Assembly (NCBI RefSeq): GCF_000003815.2
Contig: NC_049985.1
Coordinates: 1,329,410-1,393,409 of the forward strand
Origin: Branchiostoma floridae
Taxonomy: Eukaryota > Chordata > Leptocardii > Amphioxiformes > Branchiostomatidae
Direction of reading: 5' to 3'
Length of the DNA: 64,000 nucleotides
Shown: in pieces, positions 21,701-33,187 of the stretch
Layout of the letters: each line of letters begins with the position of its first letter
Numbering within the stretch: position 1 is the stretch's first letter
Translations under genes and position numbers: made by a program
Notes under the pieces: model-generated
Database searches by the model: none
What the model was told of the DNA's origin: nothing
Seen by the model: only the letters and a program-made list of their open reading frames with translations

Positions 21701-24700
21701 GGGGGGTAGAGAGAAAAAGACAGAAGTGAAGGGAGGCAGAGGGGTAATTGTAAGGCTGCAGGAAAATTGTAGCCTTCAGTTGTTTGTTGTAAAGTTTGGT
21801 AGTATAAATGTGTTGTTTGTAGTTGTCTGTTGACGATCTTATGTGTTGGTTGTTGTGCCCAGGTCATGGTGTGGTTACACGGAGGAGGTCTGGCGATGGG
21901 TAGTGCAGACACGTACCCGGCTGAGATCCCCACGTCACTCAATAACGTCGTCATGGTAACCATCAACTACCGGCTGGGCAACCTGGGCTTCCTGCCGACC
22001 CGGGACGCCGACACTGACGGCAACGTTGCGCTAATGGACATGGTGAGTTCAACGTTTCAATAAAAAATAAAAAAAAGTAACTAGAAAATCCGTTAGACCT
22101 CTTTTCCAGATTACCAATTGGCGTAGAGTAATCGTCATAATTGAACTTGAAATAATGAGAGAGAGAGAGAGAGAGACAGAGAGACAGACAGACAGACAGA
22201 GAGAGACAGAGAGAGACAGAGAGAGACAGAGACACAGATAGAGCGACAGAGAGAGAGACAGAGAGAGGTCTTTTTGTTCTTGCGGGGGTCGGGGCGGTGC
22301 GCGTGTTTTGTTTATACCCTGTAGATGTGGATTTGGAAGGGGGTAAGGTTGTGTAGGACAGGTGATCATCGTGTAGCATTTGTTTGAACAGTTTGGTGGC
22401 GGCTTTCTTCATAGATTACTCCTTTCTTCACAGGCAAAAGCCCTCCAGTGGGTACAGGACAACATCCGGAACTTCGGCGGAGATCCCGACAGAGTCACCA
22501 TCTTCGGCCAGTCCGGCGGAGCCTGGGGGGTGTCCCTGCTCGTCATGTCCCCGGAGACACGAGGGCTGTACCGCCGGGCCATCTCTCAGAGCGGCGTGGC
22601 CGGGCTCGGGGCCAGCCGCAGGGGAGACACCACAAAAACGGAAACTCTCGCCGCCTCGGTAAACTGCACTACGGACTCATTCGATGACATGATGAGCTGT
22701 CTGAGAAGGTACATCCTACATACGACGTCACTTGTTATAAGTTAAAATCTTTCCTACCCCCCACGGTGTATTGGGTGGTGACCATCGGGCCACACAGCTT
22801 AGCCTGGGTACCAGACTCCTTAGTCGCCGTGGTGTAAGCAAGAGGAAGGTTTAATAGAACCATCGTTAACTACGTCTACGGAGGATGGTATCCCGGCTAC
22901 TCACAGCTTTTAGGCACATATAATACTGTAGTAGGGTGTGCGTGTGTCTACGCATACGTTTATATATTTCTGATTAATATCAAAACAACATGAGGATATG
23001 TCATTGAATGTTTATAATGTTCTCAACGTATTTTAAGTAGCGTAATAAGTTAAAGTCCTCCACACACCGTACGGTTTATAGGGCGGTAGCCATCTCCGAT
23101 TCCCTGACCATTGGGCCACACATTGTGCAGAATACTGTACAGCACCACAGTAGCGCCTGCGTTTCTGTGAAAACTGTGTTTGGTCAAATTTTAAGATAGC
23201 ATTAGTCTATCCATGTTAAACAAGTTGAAATGTTGAAAATGGCCTTTCTTATAAAACACACTGGCCATGAATGTACGACATCGGTTGCTTAGCTTGTCAA
23301 ACAAGAATGTTTTTTTCGTCCTCAGCAAACCAGCCCAAGACATGTTGGAACTCGATGTTCCAGTTCCGATAGTCGGGGGACGTTACTTACCAGATGCAGA
23401 CGATCTGTGGGTAAGTTTATCTAGATTTGTGTTGTCTTGTGCTATCTCCTGGCCTTGTGTTGTTTCGATTACAGATGTGCCCTATGAGAGACTATATTTC
23501 GGATAGGCCTGTTTGGCCATAGTCATGTAGGGTTGATGTGAATTAGGGTTTTACCATGGTCATTTCTGATCGACGAAGGCCATTTTAAAGTGTTGTGGCC
23601 CGGTCATACACGCCGTGCGATCCCCGTACGATCACAAACTGAGGTCGTCATTCAGACGTCGTGCAAAGTGCAACTCGTCTTGTACCTGAAAAGGCTGTTT
23701 TATATCCTTGTCGGCGAGTGGTTCTGTCACAGCATGCCTGAAAATTCGAGGAAATCGCACGACGAACCTATGTTGACGTGTGTGGCGTAAGTGGTAGATT
23801 GTTGAGTCGTTTGTTGGGCTCGAAACCTAGAAGTCCTTTACTGTCCTTAGTTTGATACTCGCTGGGATGGATCAAACCAAGAACATGTAAATTCCGAGTA
23901 AACTACCCCATATACAAGTGCACTAGATGACAGTCTACTGTTTTCATTCCCTTTTTAATCCAGGACCTGGTGTACAAGAAGCAGGTTAACGAGGTAGACT
24001 ACCTCCTGGGCACCACCGACGGCGAGTTCAGCAACGGGCTGCTGGGCATAGTTCCGGAAGTGACCGCGGACGGCCTGAACAGGACTGTGTTGCCGGATGT
24101 TCTGCAGGCCCAACTCAACTTCATTGCCGCCCAATTCCCCGTAAGTGTTTTTTTTAATCAATCGTTCGCTTGCATCATAGGTGTGGCGGCTACAGACAGT
24201 TCTCGCCACGTTGTTCACCACTGGGCAAAGACAGTCCAGTCGGATCTGGGGACCCCCAGCTCCTGGAGTGTGCCGTAGACCTAATCTTCTCATCTGCCGC
24301 TTGGGCGGCCTCTAGGACGCTTCCAAGATGGATGATGATCTGATGTCAGTATGATCACCTCTTGCGTGGGGTTTGCTCTGGACGCATGTTATTTTTAGGC
24401 TCAATAAATTCATTTTGTTTATCCCTGATATTCTGAACATGCTACCAAAGTCTGAGGGGAAAGCTGTACAGCTTTTTCAAGGAGTTACTGTAAGTAAATA
24501 TAAGTTTTCCTCCCAGCCCTCTGTTTTAATTTTGTCCTCTTCTTTTTCTTAAAAGGACGGCAATGTGGACAACATCGTGCAGCCCGTGATAGACCAGTAC
24601 ATGAACCCCGACTCGGACGACCCGATCTACACACGTGACCGGTTTATCCAGCTGATGACCGACTACAGGTTCACCGCAACGAATGTGCTCATGGCGCAGG

Positions 24701-25676
24701 CTGTGGCAGGTATGTCAGAGTCTCTACATCATCTGATCGTCATCAGTCTTTAGTACTGCATTTGGCCCAGGGATGATGGTTGGACACCTACACACTCAGG
24801 TACTCTACTTGTTAAGCTTTTGTCGGGGTAGCGACTCGGGAGTGTCGGGAGTGAACCAAGGCTAACAAGAGTTCGGAGAATTCATCCCTCCATGAAATAT
24901 TCTGATTGTGTCTGATATCAGGAGACACAAACAGACAGACAGGCACAGACAGACACACAGACAGACAGACCCACAAAAACTATACCTCTCTTTTTCATGT
25001 AGGTAATAAGGCTGGAATCCACTCTACAGTGGCGATTCGGTCTGTCGGCTTTGTTTTGAGATTTAAACTTTCTGTCCCATCCTCACAGAACACCCTGACT
25101 CCCGTGTCTATCAGTACGAGTTCCAGCACCGCACGTCGTTTTTAACGGAAAGACCTAGACACGCCAAAGCTGACCACGGCGACGACCTATTCTACATGTT
25201 CGGCATCCCGCTCCTGCGTGACGCCACCGGCAACTCCTGGAAGTACGACTTCAGTGAGGAGGAACGCGAACTGAGTCTGGACATGATGGCGTACTGGGTC
25301 AACTTCGCCGCTAACGGGTATGTTATTTGTTGAAGACCTGGCTACATTGGACAATGTTTAGATATTGGAAATTGTAGTGTAAACTGTGGTTGAACCCTAT
25401 GCATTGATGTACTTATATATAAGCACGCTTCCTAAACTATTCACATGTCCTATTTTCCCGCCTGAAAGGGATCCTAGCGACTTCAGCGGAGCAGCGCGCA
25501 TGCGTGACGTTGCAAAGTGGCCACGTCACACGCCATCGGGTCAAGAGTACCTCCGGCTGGACGTGACGTCATCTGCTGACGTCAGGCTTCGGGAGTCCCG
25601 GATGCAGTTTTGGAACGAGGAGGTGCCGAGGCTGATGGGAAAAAAAATTCGAACCGCCGGGCCGGACGAACTTTAA
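18790..25676 (+). CDS. Gene D: secreted type-B carboxylesterase with PDEL C-terminus, 576 aa (B/C chimera)
   Basis: Exons: 18790-18862, 20215-20353, 21230-21440, 21863-22042, 22434-22708, 23326-23410, 23964-24140, 24556-24709, 25089-25317, 25469-25676; all GT-AG, sum 1731 nt. Exon 1 (signal peptide) is identical to that of gene B and exon 2 differs by one base. The triad is complete: Ser228 in GQSGG, Glu342 in TTDGEF, His461 in ADHGDD; the oxyanion HGGG is on exon 4. From mid exon 9 onward the sequence stops resembling B and follows C ([28 protein letters not shown]). The protein ends TAGPDEL with no membrane tail. An ER-lumen or secreted esterase is expected. Possible poly(A) signal AATAAA at 25971. 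Confidence 0.88.
19394..19929. mobile_element. MITE-like element in intron 1 of gene D
   Basis: The left end GCCCGTAGCCAGG...GGGGGGGG and the right end CCCCCCCCATGGCTACGGGC are inverted copies. Inside, 'gtccggggAAaTTTtGAAAT' and 'CGcTATTTCCTGCA' are repeated twice. A 212-codon open frame on the - strand here lies wholly inside the element and is not a gene. Copies of this end sequence are common in marine animal genomes. Confidence 0.5.
21464..21725 (+). repeat. Purine-rich GA/GGGA tract in intron 3 of gene D
   Basis: Long imperfect runs of GAGAGA, GGGAG and AGAAAG on the + strand. Low complexity; open frames over it are artefacts of composition. Confidence 0.8.
22155..22270 (+). repeat. (GA)n / (GACA)n microsatellite in intron 4 of gene D
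   Basis: GAGAGAGA followed by imperfect GACAGA units. Open reading frames rich in Ser/Leu or Arg/Gln across it are artefacts. Confidence 0.9.
22799..22898. mobile_element. Short MITE in intron 5 of gene D
   Basis: Left end TAGCCTGGGTACCAGACTCC and right end GGATGGTATCCCGGCTAC are imperfect inverted repeats. The same ends occur at 42198-42360, so it belongs to one family. Confidence 0.45.
23075..23140 (-). repeat. SINE tail fragment, reverse strand
   Basis: TATAGGGCGGTAGCCATCTC then TTGGGCCACACA resembles the reverse complement of the SINE tail. It lies in intron 5 of gene D. Confidence 0.35.
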
Positions 25677-27479
25677 CCTTTTTGAGTGCTTTCGTCACTG
25701 AAGTGTTACTATGTGACGAATATCATTTTCGCTGCTCTTAAGACTTGCTCTATGTGTTGATGTAAATGCATTATTAGATTGTATATATCTGGCTTGGACG
25801 TAGAACTTGAGGCTCGTTTGGACGTTTGTTATATAGAATGTAAAAATTTAATTGCTTTGCTTCATCAACGTCATTTGCTATAGGCCATATGATTTTATTT
25901 TACACTGACTCCATTCAGTGGATGGCATCATCTGAACACCCCAAAATAGATGTACACGTGAGAATACGCAAATAAACTACTATTTAGACGTTATCATTGA
26001 TATACATATGTCATTGCATTAGCACCCTTAATTGTGCTTAATTTTTAAACGTATCAGTCAATCGCTGATTTGTTGGTCATGAACAAACATGCAAATGAAA
26101 ATACGGACATGGCATACTTATTTCATTCATACTTATCAAATGTTCTATAACTACAATTGTGTTAAACCAAGCGTCCCTAGCTCAAAGTTTGCACTGCACA
26201 TTTAAGTAATTCCCACACCTTAGAGAATTTTGAAAGGAATTATATCCTTTAATGGAAAGCACAAAACATTACATTTGTTCAATACATTACATTTGTTCAA
26301 AATCTCTGTTTTCGCAAAATAGAATTGAAATCTGGACGTGGTAGCCTTTTAAAACATGACAACATACGGGATTTACACTCTCGACTGCTTCAATTGGTCA
26401 AATGGAAAGGAAACTTGCACAGTATTCCATGATTCTGTTCCAGAAATGTATTGTCATTCTTGTTTTTCAAATTGTTCAAAAATGTTCGAAAACGAAGGTA
26501 AACAAGACTAAAAGATCTATGATCTTTTTTAAAACCTGTTCATACTAAGACATGAAACATGCTAAAGGAAATAGAAAATTAGTTGCAAATATTGATTAAA
26601 AGTCCATTTCATGTAGATCTATTGACAAATTTCAAACCTACAATCATAATAACTGTTCGAATACCATAGTTCTGAGTTGAAAACACTCCTAAAGTGGTGG
26701 TTTAGGAACAGAGAAAAGTTATGTAACGGTTTACTGGTATAGCGTCTTCTGAACATCTTCTAACTTGCTGCGATGTACATCGACAAGTTGCACATTTTAC
26801 ATAAGTCTATGCACAAAACACAAAAATGTCAGTACAACTACACTAGTTAAACAGCAGTCATACATGAAGTTGACAGTAGGGAATCTGTTACTTTGTAAAC
26901 AATATTTAAAAATAGGGAAACAACTTGCGTGTAACTCGAGAGAAATATAGTATTGAAATGTTAATGACTTGCTACTGTGATCCAATTCCTTAGCTCTAAT
27001 TTATATCCACGAAACACAAGAATAAATTTCTGTTCAACTACACTGTCCAAACAACAGTGTCTTCTATAAAATCCAGTAGAAAACATTGTAAATTATAGGG
27101 AAAAACTTGTTTAACAAAATTACACAACTTTAAGTATAGAGAACCTCACACCACAGTGTGTTTGAGCTATTTACAAAGAAAGGCGCTGTCGCATACAGTA
27201 TGGCCATGAGAAACATAATGCCATGTGACAAATCTTATTCCTATTTGCTTCCAATTGCAATCGATTGTGTGGCCATCATTATGCAGCCACAAGCATCAGT
27301 GGATGCGCTGTTTATTTGAGGCTAGTAGTAGCGGCGACTGTCATGTGTTTCTACTTTCTGCTTGTATCAACTGTTTGGAGGAACCTTATTAAGAATATCT
27401 TCTCGTTTCTTATATAGCACACATAAATAGTCTCATAAAATATCAGTGCAACAGAAGTCAAGATAGTCTCATCATCAGT
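25677..27479. other. Intergenic region between gene D and the LRR gene
   Basis: The first ~450 bp are a 3' flank shared with gene C. The rest is AT-rich with no convincing coding sequence; small frames near 26765-26985 have no recognisable features. TTTATT at 27311-27316 would read AATAAA on the - strand and could end the LRR transcript. Confidence 0.5.
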
Positions 27480-28196
27480 GATGACCTGAGACTGCCCCTG
27501 CCCCTGTCTGGTCATGACTACTCGTCACCACAACAGCTGTGATGTTTGTGTAAGATGCAGTGATGGTCTAAAACTGGCCCTGCCCTGTTTCTGTATCTGT
27601 ATCAATATAACCGGTATAACCGCCCTTCGGCGTAACACACCAGCTGTTTGATTATGTTAGAACATGTATGGTACTGGTGGTCTTGGCCAGTGGTCATTAC
27701 AGCATACATGTACGTGGTGTTTGGGTTGGATTCAGCTATAGCCTGAAACTGGCCATGTCATGCTTGATTATGTTTGTACATAATCATTACTGGTGGGTTA
27801 TGATCACTGGTTATTACAGCATAGGTGGTGCTTGGGTTGGATTAAGCAATGGCCTGAGACTGGTCCTTCCCTGTCTGATCATTGCTACTGGCCGCTACAA
27901 CATCTACGGTTTGTAACTCTGCTCTGTATGACTGCAGAAACTCTGATCTGTATACTGGTACTAATGGCCACTGGTAATCACAGCAGCTATGGTATTGTAT
28001 TCGATTCAGTGATGGCCTGAGACTGACCCAGTCCTGTCTTATTGTTATGTTCATTCATTGATGACCATTGGTTACATCAGCTGTGATATTTAGATTGGAT
28101 TCAGTGACGACTCAGGCTGACCTACGACTTTGTATTGAGACAACCTGACCTGTGCCATATATGATGGGTACTCGCCTCTGTGGTGTTAATACCAGA
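27480..28196 (-). repeat. Degenerate repeats continuing the LRR receptor tail beyond its stop
   Basis: On the - strand the sequence past the stop keeps repeating fragments of the cytoplasmic tail, such as the QTGxGQSQAIT coding motif (near 27857, 28020, 27550) and a second copy of the TGQVVSIQS segment (near 28130-28170). The units carry stops and shifts. They are probably 3' UTR or decayed tail units. Confidence 0.6.
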
Positions 28197-30026
28197 CTAA
28201 GTGATAGCCTGTGACTGACCTGCGACTTTGTATAGGGGACTTTGCACGGAGACAATCTGCCCTGTGGCATACGATGGGTTTCTAGCTTCAATGATAGCCT
28301 GAGGCTGATGATGGCCACTCGCCTCTACAGCAGCTGTCGCGTTTGTGTTGGATCCAGTGATGGCCTGAGACTGGCCCCGCCCTGTCTGATTAGGTTTGTC
28401 TATATCTTCATACGTGTGGTCATCACCACTGGTCGCTACAGCAGCTACGGCGCATGTGCTGAATCCAGGGGCGGCCTGAGGCTGGCTCTGCCTTGTCTGA
28501 TTATGTTGTTTGTCTATATCTTCATACTGGTGGTCATCGCCACTGGTCACTACAGCTGCTACGGCCTGAGACTGACCCTGCCCTGTCTGATAATGACTAT
28601 AGGTCACTACAGTAGCTCCCATGTTAAAGTTACTCGACGCAATGTTAGAAAGTGCGCCTGAAGTAGGGCCTGAAGGAGGATTCTTGGTCCTCCTCTTGTA
28701 CCAGATTGTAATAATGACGCCACCGATGAGAAGAAGACCAGCTATTGAACCGCAGAAAGAGCCAATGAGAACATGCGATCTGGGAACAGATTCTTTGGAA
28801 CTGCCGCTTTCCGGTTTGCCTGAAGTAGCTTGAAGGGTTAAACTTATTGTTGCTCTTGTTTTGCCTCTTTTGCCTGTAGACCCTGCTGTTGGGAGAACCG
28901 CTGTGCTATTGTAATAGTTGGAAGATGTTACTTGGTTATGTTTGCCTGCAGAAACTGTTATTGGGCCAGCTAGTGTGCTATTGTTCGAGGTCCCATGGAC
29001 ATCAACAGGCAGTGCTAATGTGGTTGGCTCTGCACATACCAATTCTTCAGGATTGATATCAATAAGCTTCTGTCCCCGAAATTTGTCGGGTTGAGCACAG
29101 ATTATTGGGCCTTCAAATGAAGGAAATCCAGTCGAATCAGGTTCGAAACGGAGCAGGTTACAGTCACACTGCCAGGGGTTCCCGTCCAGTTTTATGACGA
29201 GATTAGATGACAACAAGCCGTGAGCTAAAGGGGCAAGCACAGTTATCGTGTGAGCAATGGCAGTCATAGTGTTGTTTCTAATGTCTAAACATTGGAGTCT
29301 GGGCAGTTTTACAAATGCACCTTCCTGAATCATTGTTATCTGGTTGTTTGACAGCCACAACTTTTTTAGCCTGATAAGATTTGCAAATGCACCTTTCTCA
29401 ATCATTGTTATTATGTTATTGTCCAGGGCCAACGTATATAACCTGGGTTTATTTGCAAATGTACCGGACTGAATCATTGTTATGTTGTTGTAGGATATGT
29501 ATACGTCTTGCAGATCGGATAGATTTGCAAATGCGTCAGGGTTAATCATTGTTATCAGATTGTGGCTAAGATTCAACTCTATGAGTTTGATTAGATTTTC
29601 AAAATCATCAGCCTGAATCATTGTTATCTGGTTATAGGACAGATCCAAATCATGCAGCTGGGATAAATCTACAAATGTACCGTTCTTGATCAGTGTTATC
29701 TTATTGTAGGACAGGTCTAAACGTCGAAGCGTGCGTAGATTTGCAAATGCACCAGGCTCGATCATTGTCATCTCGTTGGCGCCCAAGTACAAATATTGTA
29801 ACGGGGGTAGGTTTAGAAATGCACCAGCATGAATCATTGTTATCTGATTACCATGCAAATCTAGCTGGGTGATGTATGTTGGGAGGTTCCGAGGGATGCT
29901 GGTGAGGCCCCTTTCGTTACAGTCGCAGCGATATGATGTTGCACAGCTGCAGCCTGCTTCTGGCATGTTGGGCTCCTTCAGGATGATGAGAAGGAACATC
30001 AGCAGGTGTCGCAGCTTTCTCCCCAT
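28197..30026 (-). CDS. Leucine-rich-repeat single-pass membrane receptor, 609 aa
   Basis: One uninterrupted frame. Residues 1-24 are a signal peptide; 26-46 an LRRNT Cys cap (CSCATSYRCDC); about 52-260 nine LRRs of 24 residues that almost all carry ITMI after the asparagine; 283-331 an LRRCT cap (NPWQCDC to ELVC); then a Ser/Thr/Asn-rich stalk, a transmembrane helix at about 419-442 (LIGSFCGSIAGLLLIGGVII) with a basic stop IWYKRR, and a 165-residue cytoplasmic tail. The tail repeats QTGxGQSQA and SGDDHxYEDID, giving two YEDID tyrosine sites at 501 and 539 that could bind SH2 proteins if phosphorylated. LRR receptors of this build act in cell adhesion or innate immunity; the ligand is unknown. 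AG at about 30043-30044, just before the ATG, suggests a 5' UTR intron. Confidence 0.88.
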   Translation of the reverse strand: MGRKLRHLLMFLLIILKEPNMPEAGCSCATSYRCDCNERGLTSIPRNLPTYITQLDLHGNQITMIHAGAFLNLPPLQYLYLGANEMTMIEPGAFANLRTLRRLDLSYNKITLIKNGTFVDLSQLHDLDLSYNQITMIQADDFENLIKLIELNLSHNLITMINPDAFANLSDLQDVYISYNNITMIQSGTFANKPRLYTLALDNNIITMIEKGAFANLIRLKKLWLSNNQITMIQEGAFVKLPRLQCLDIRNNTMTAIAHTITVLAPLAHGLLSSNLVIKLDGNPWQCDCNLLRFEPDSTGFPSFEGPIICAQPDKFRGQKLIDINPEELVCAEPTTLALPVDVHGTSNNSTLAGPITVSAGKHNQVTSSNYYNSTAVLPTAGSTGKRGKTRATISLTLQATSGKPESGSSKESVPRSHVLIGSFCGSIAGLLLIGGVIITIWYKRRTKNPPSGPTSGALSNIASSNFNMGATVVTYSHYQTGQGQSQAVAAVVTSGDDHQYEDIDKQHNQTRQSQPQAAPGFSTCAVAAVATSGDDHTYEDIDKPNQTGRGQSQAITGSNTNATAAVEASGHHQPQAIIEARNPSYATGQIVSVQSPLYKVAGQSQAIT

Positions 30027-33000
30027 GGTGTCTGATTACCTGAGCAATACAATAAAAAGGCTTCTTTGTTCAAGAAAATATCTGATAGTGTAAAATTTGT
30101 TACACTGTTTAGATGTGAAACAATCGTTCTTTGCCATACTTATGCCGCAGTGCTTGTGGGAATTATAAGTTTCATTAAAGGTCCCATTTTACCCTCATAA
30201 ACACCAGGTTTGTTGTTGAATGCAATATGGTGTGACCGCATACCGAATTCCATGACATTTCATCCATAGCGTCTTGAGTTATGCGGTTAAACCTAAACAT
30301 TTTTTGTCATACCTTTGTCACCAAACAAATGTCACAAAAACATATTACCTTCTGAACAAATGGAATGATAACAAGAGTCCGTAGGACGCAATCCTCCGTG
30401 AAGCAATTATGGTGTTTGCAGTGCAGCTAAGGTGTTTGATACCCTCTTTAACTGCCGACATGCCAACTTAAAGGCAATTCCATTAAGCATGCCGTAGATT
30501 AGTCTTACTGATATGGCTGTGTTGATAGTCTGAAGCTATTTCAATATGAAAATTCAACAAGGAGGTTGTTTACTCTTTTTCTTTTGACTGTCAATGAACT
30601 AAGAGGTTTAAAGAGCGCGGTTGTTAGGGTGCATGTAGAATAAGGGCTTCACCAGTTATTCTGAAAAGGAACCCAACAAGCAACCTAAATAAGTTTACTG
30701 ATATGTCGATTAACGTTAGATATCCAGGTAATAAGATACGCAAAACAGCAGTTACCCAAGCAACTGGATATGAGTTTAGAAATGGTAAGACGTGTCAGGT
30801 AGCTCCTGTACCCTAGCAACACGAGGTAAATGACTCATTTGCATCAACCTTGTTTTGACATAGTCTTACCATGGAGTCTGGATGACACTATAGTCCTACT
30901 TTGGTTCCTATTGGACTAGCCAAAATTTGTCCTCACCTCCTATTCATGGTTAGGTTAGAAAACCTGCTCAACAAGTTTGCGCAAACCATTTGCAAAATCC
31001 TATTCCTGAGTTGATCGAGTAACAGCTATTTGGCGAATATTACTGATATCGTTGTGCTGATTGTCTGACCGTTTCAATATTCATAGGTAACATGGAGGTT
31101 GTTTACTCGTTTTGCTTTGTACTGATATTTTAATGACACCGTTTGGACATTCATGGTGAGAAGTTTAGTAAATCAACATCAATTCAATTTCTTGGACCTC
31201 ATGACGGATGGAATATAAGCATTAAACAAGAAACAAGCATTCTGTTATGTACCGGGCACATTCTACAGGAGCCAAAGTCAACTGTTTGACATTTTTCTAC
31301 CGGTAGGGGGGTTGACTCACGCTCACTGTTGTATTTCCATGTATGTATATTCTTATCTAATTATTTAGTTATTATAGTGCTGTGTAATATATCATTTTCA
31401 ATTTTTGTGGCACTAAAATTAGTTGAGTATAACTTGAGTCGGCCGTCACTTCGTCCTCGTACCTTTATTTGTATTATTCAATGTACTTTTGAATTTAAAA
31501 AAAATCTGTTCTACATTTTGAGTAATACATTCTAGATTTTAAGCGTGTTAACAAACAGGAAACCTGAAATAATTAGGAAGGCAAGGATTGGTGGTTCCAC
31601 AGTATTAACTTTTGGCGTTCGTTCATGTACTAAATGACAAAGGTATCTTTTTTTTGGTTTGTCAACTAAAAGTGATGAACCCAAAAAAATCAAATGTGTG
31701 TAACTGATCGGATAGGAGACGAAGGCTGGTGGGGAACATGCGCTACGCATTTGTCAAAAGTGAGAATTCGACGTCAAATGCTATTTCCAATATTAATGAT
31801 CTGGACTGTATTGGGCTTGATCCTGTGGAAAGTTTCTTCATCAGTCTGATACGTTGTTTGGAATCAATGTTGCTGTTCATACAGTATTACAAAATCAGCC
31901 ATATATAGAGATTTTCTCCGCAACAATTCGGCACTTTTCAGCTGCCATCATCAACTGATTTCATTTCAACAATATATACTTACCTTAATTTTCTCTAAAC
32001 TTACCTCAGTCTCCAGCTGGGCAGACTATGTCCAGTTGGTACTCTCTTGGTAAGGAAGTCATGAAGGGCTGTCCTCAGTCGTCTTGTTCCAGGTCTAGCC
32101 TCTCAGATTCGAGCACGGTGTGGCTGCTCCGCAGCGGAGTGGGGAAAACGCTGCTTGATTAGTCTTACTTACGCGGGCGTGGTGATTGTCTGAAGATGAC
32201 GTCAAGGCTGGCACGTAGGCGCTCAAACGAACATTACAAACGCGTCATCAACGACAAACAAGCAAACTGCAGGGCGCCTCATAAAAGGGGCACAAAATGA
32301 TTGTGATGACTGTTGACATATCTATATAGTGTTCAAGCTCATATTTCATAACTTTGGGCATAAGCAAACAATATTCAGTGAAACATCTGGCGTCTGGGAG
32401 GGTTCTCCGGATGTAGGTTTCCACAGGCGCGAAATATTTTTAGAAACTTGAAAAAGAACGTAAAATCTACTTCAAGCCCTACCTACAGCATAGATGGCAC
32501 GTTTTTAGACCTTAAGGAGCCTTAATCACCAAGGATTGCGAAAAGCTGTCCGTGCCCTGTGTGCTCTCTTCCGTGACCTCTGACCTCCACCTAATGGCAA
32601 CCAAATGAGCTCAGTGACAGGAAGCGGAAATGTCACATTTAAGTATAAATGTATAATGATATGCATTTCTTCTGGTCTTTATTTCTGAACTTCAAGCAAT
32701 TTCATCTATTTTACAGCAATTCGGGTAGAGTAGTAAAGATAAGGTGTGAAAATAGTCATACTCTGTACCGAGTATATATATATACCCGGGTATTACTCCT
32801 TTAGAACAAAGAATCCGTCAATTTTGTACCTCAAAGTTTCAAACACAGTAGAATATGAAGTGCACTTCATCGTAGATTGTACTACGCATGTTAATGATAG
32901 AAATAATTCATTGATATAGAAAGTAGATTCCCTCACTTTAGGCACAAGGCTATAGCTAGGACTGAAAAAATATATTCCCCATGAGACAAACTGACTAACT

Positions 33001-33187
33001 GACTATACATAGATGTACAATTCTACATTTTCAGCATTACCAAAAAGCGAGAAGAAGCTTAAGCCAAAGTTCTATGCCAGACTAAAACTATAATAGTACC
33101 TTTACATGTTTGTTTTGTCTCTGTTGCAACCTGTACTAAGCTCCGTTAGGCAAAAATGCACAATAAAGGCCTTCATTCATGCATTCA
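30027..33187. other. Region upstream of the LRR gene and downstream of gene E
   Basis: No coding sequence is recognisable. Two ~110-bp related segments occur at about 30490-30610 and 31013-31133 (shared TTACTGATAT, TGTCTGA/AGTCTGA, TTTCAATAT, GGAGGTTGTTTACTC), and a shorter third at about 32150-32210. They may be duplicated LRR promoter segments. The part next to 33188 is the 3' flank of gene E. Confidence 0.45.

Noticed and set aside
21412-22412. Ser/Leu-rich open frames on the - strand
   Set aside because: They are translations of GA-rich tracts in introns of gene D.
26765-26985. Small open frames between gene D and the LRR gene
   Set aside because: Overlapping frames on both strands in AT-rich sequence with no splice context, signal peptide or motif.
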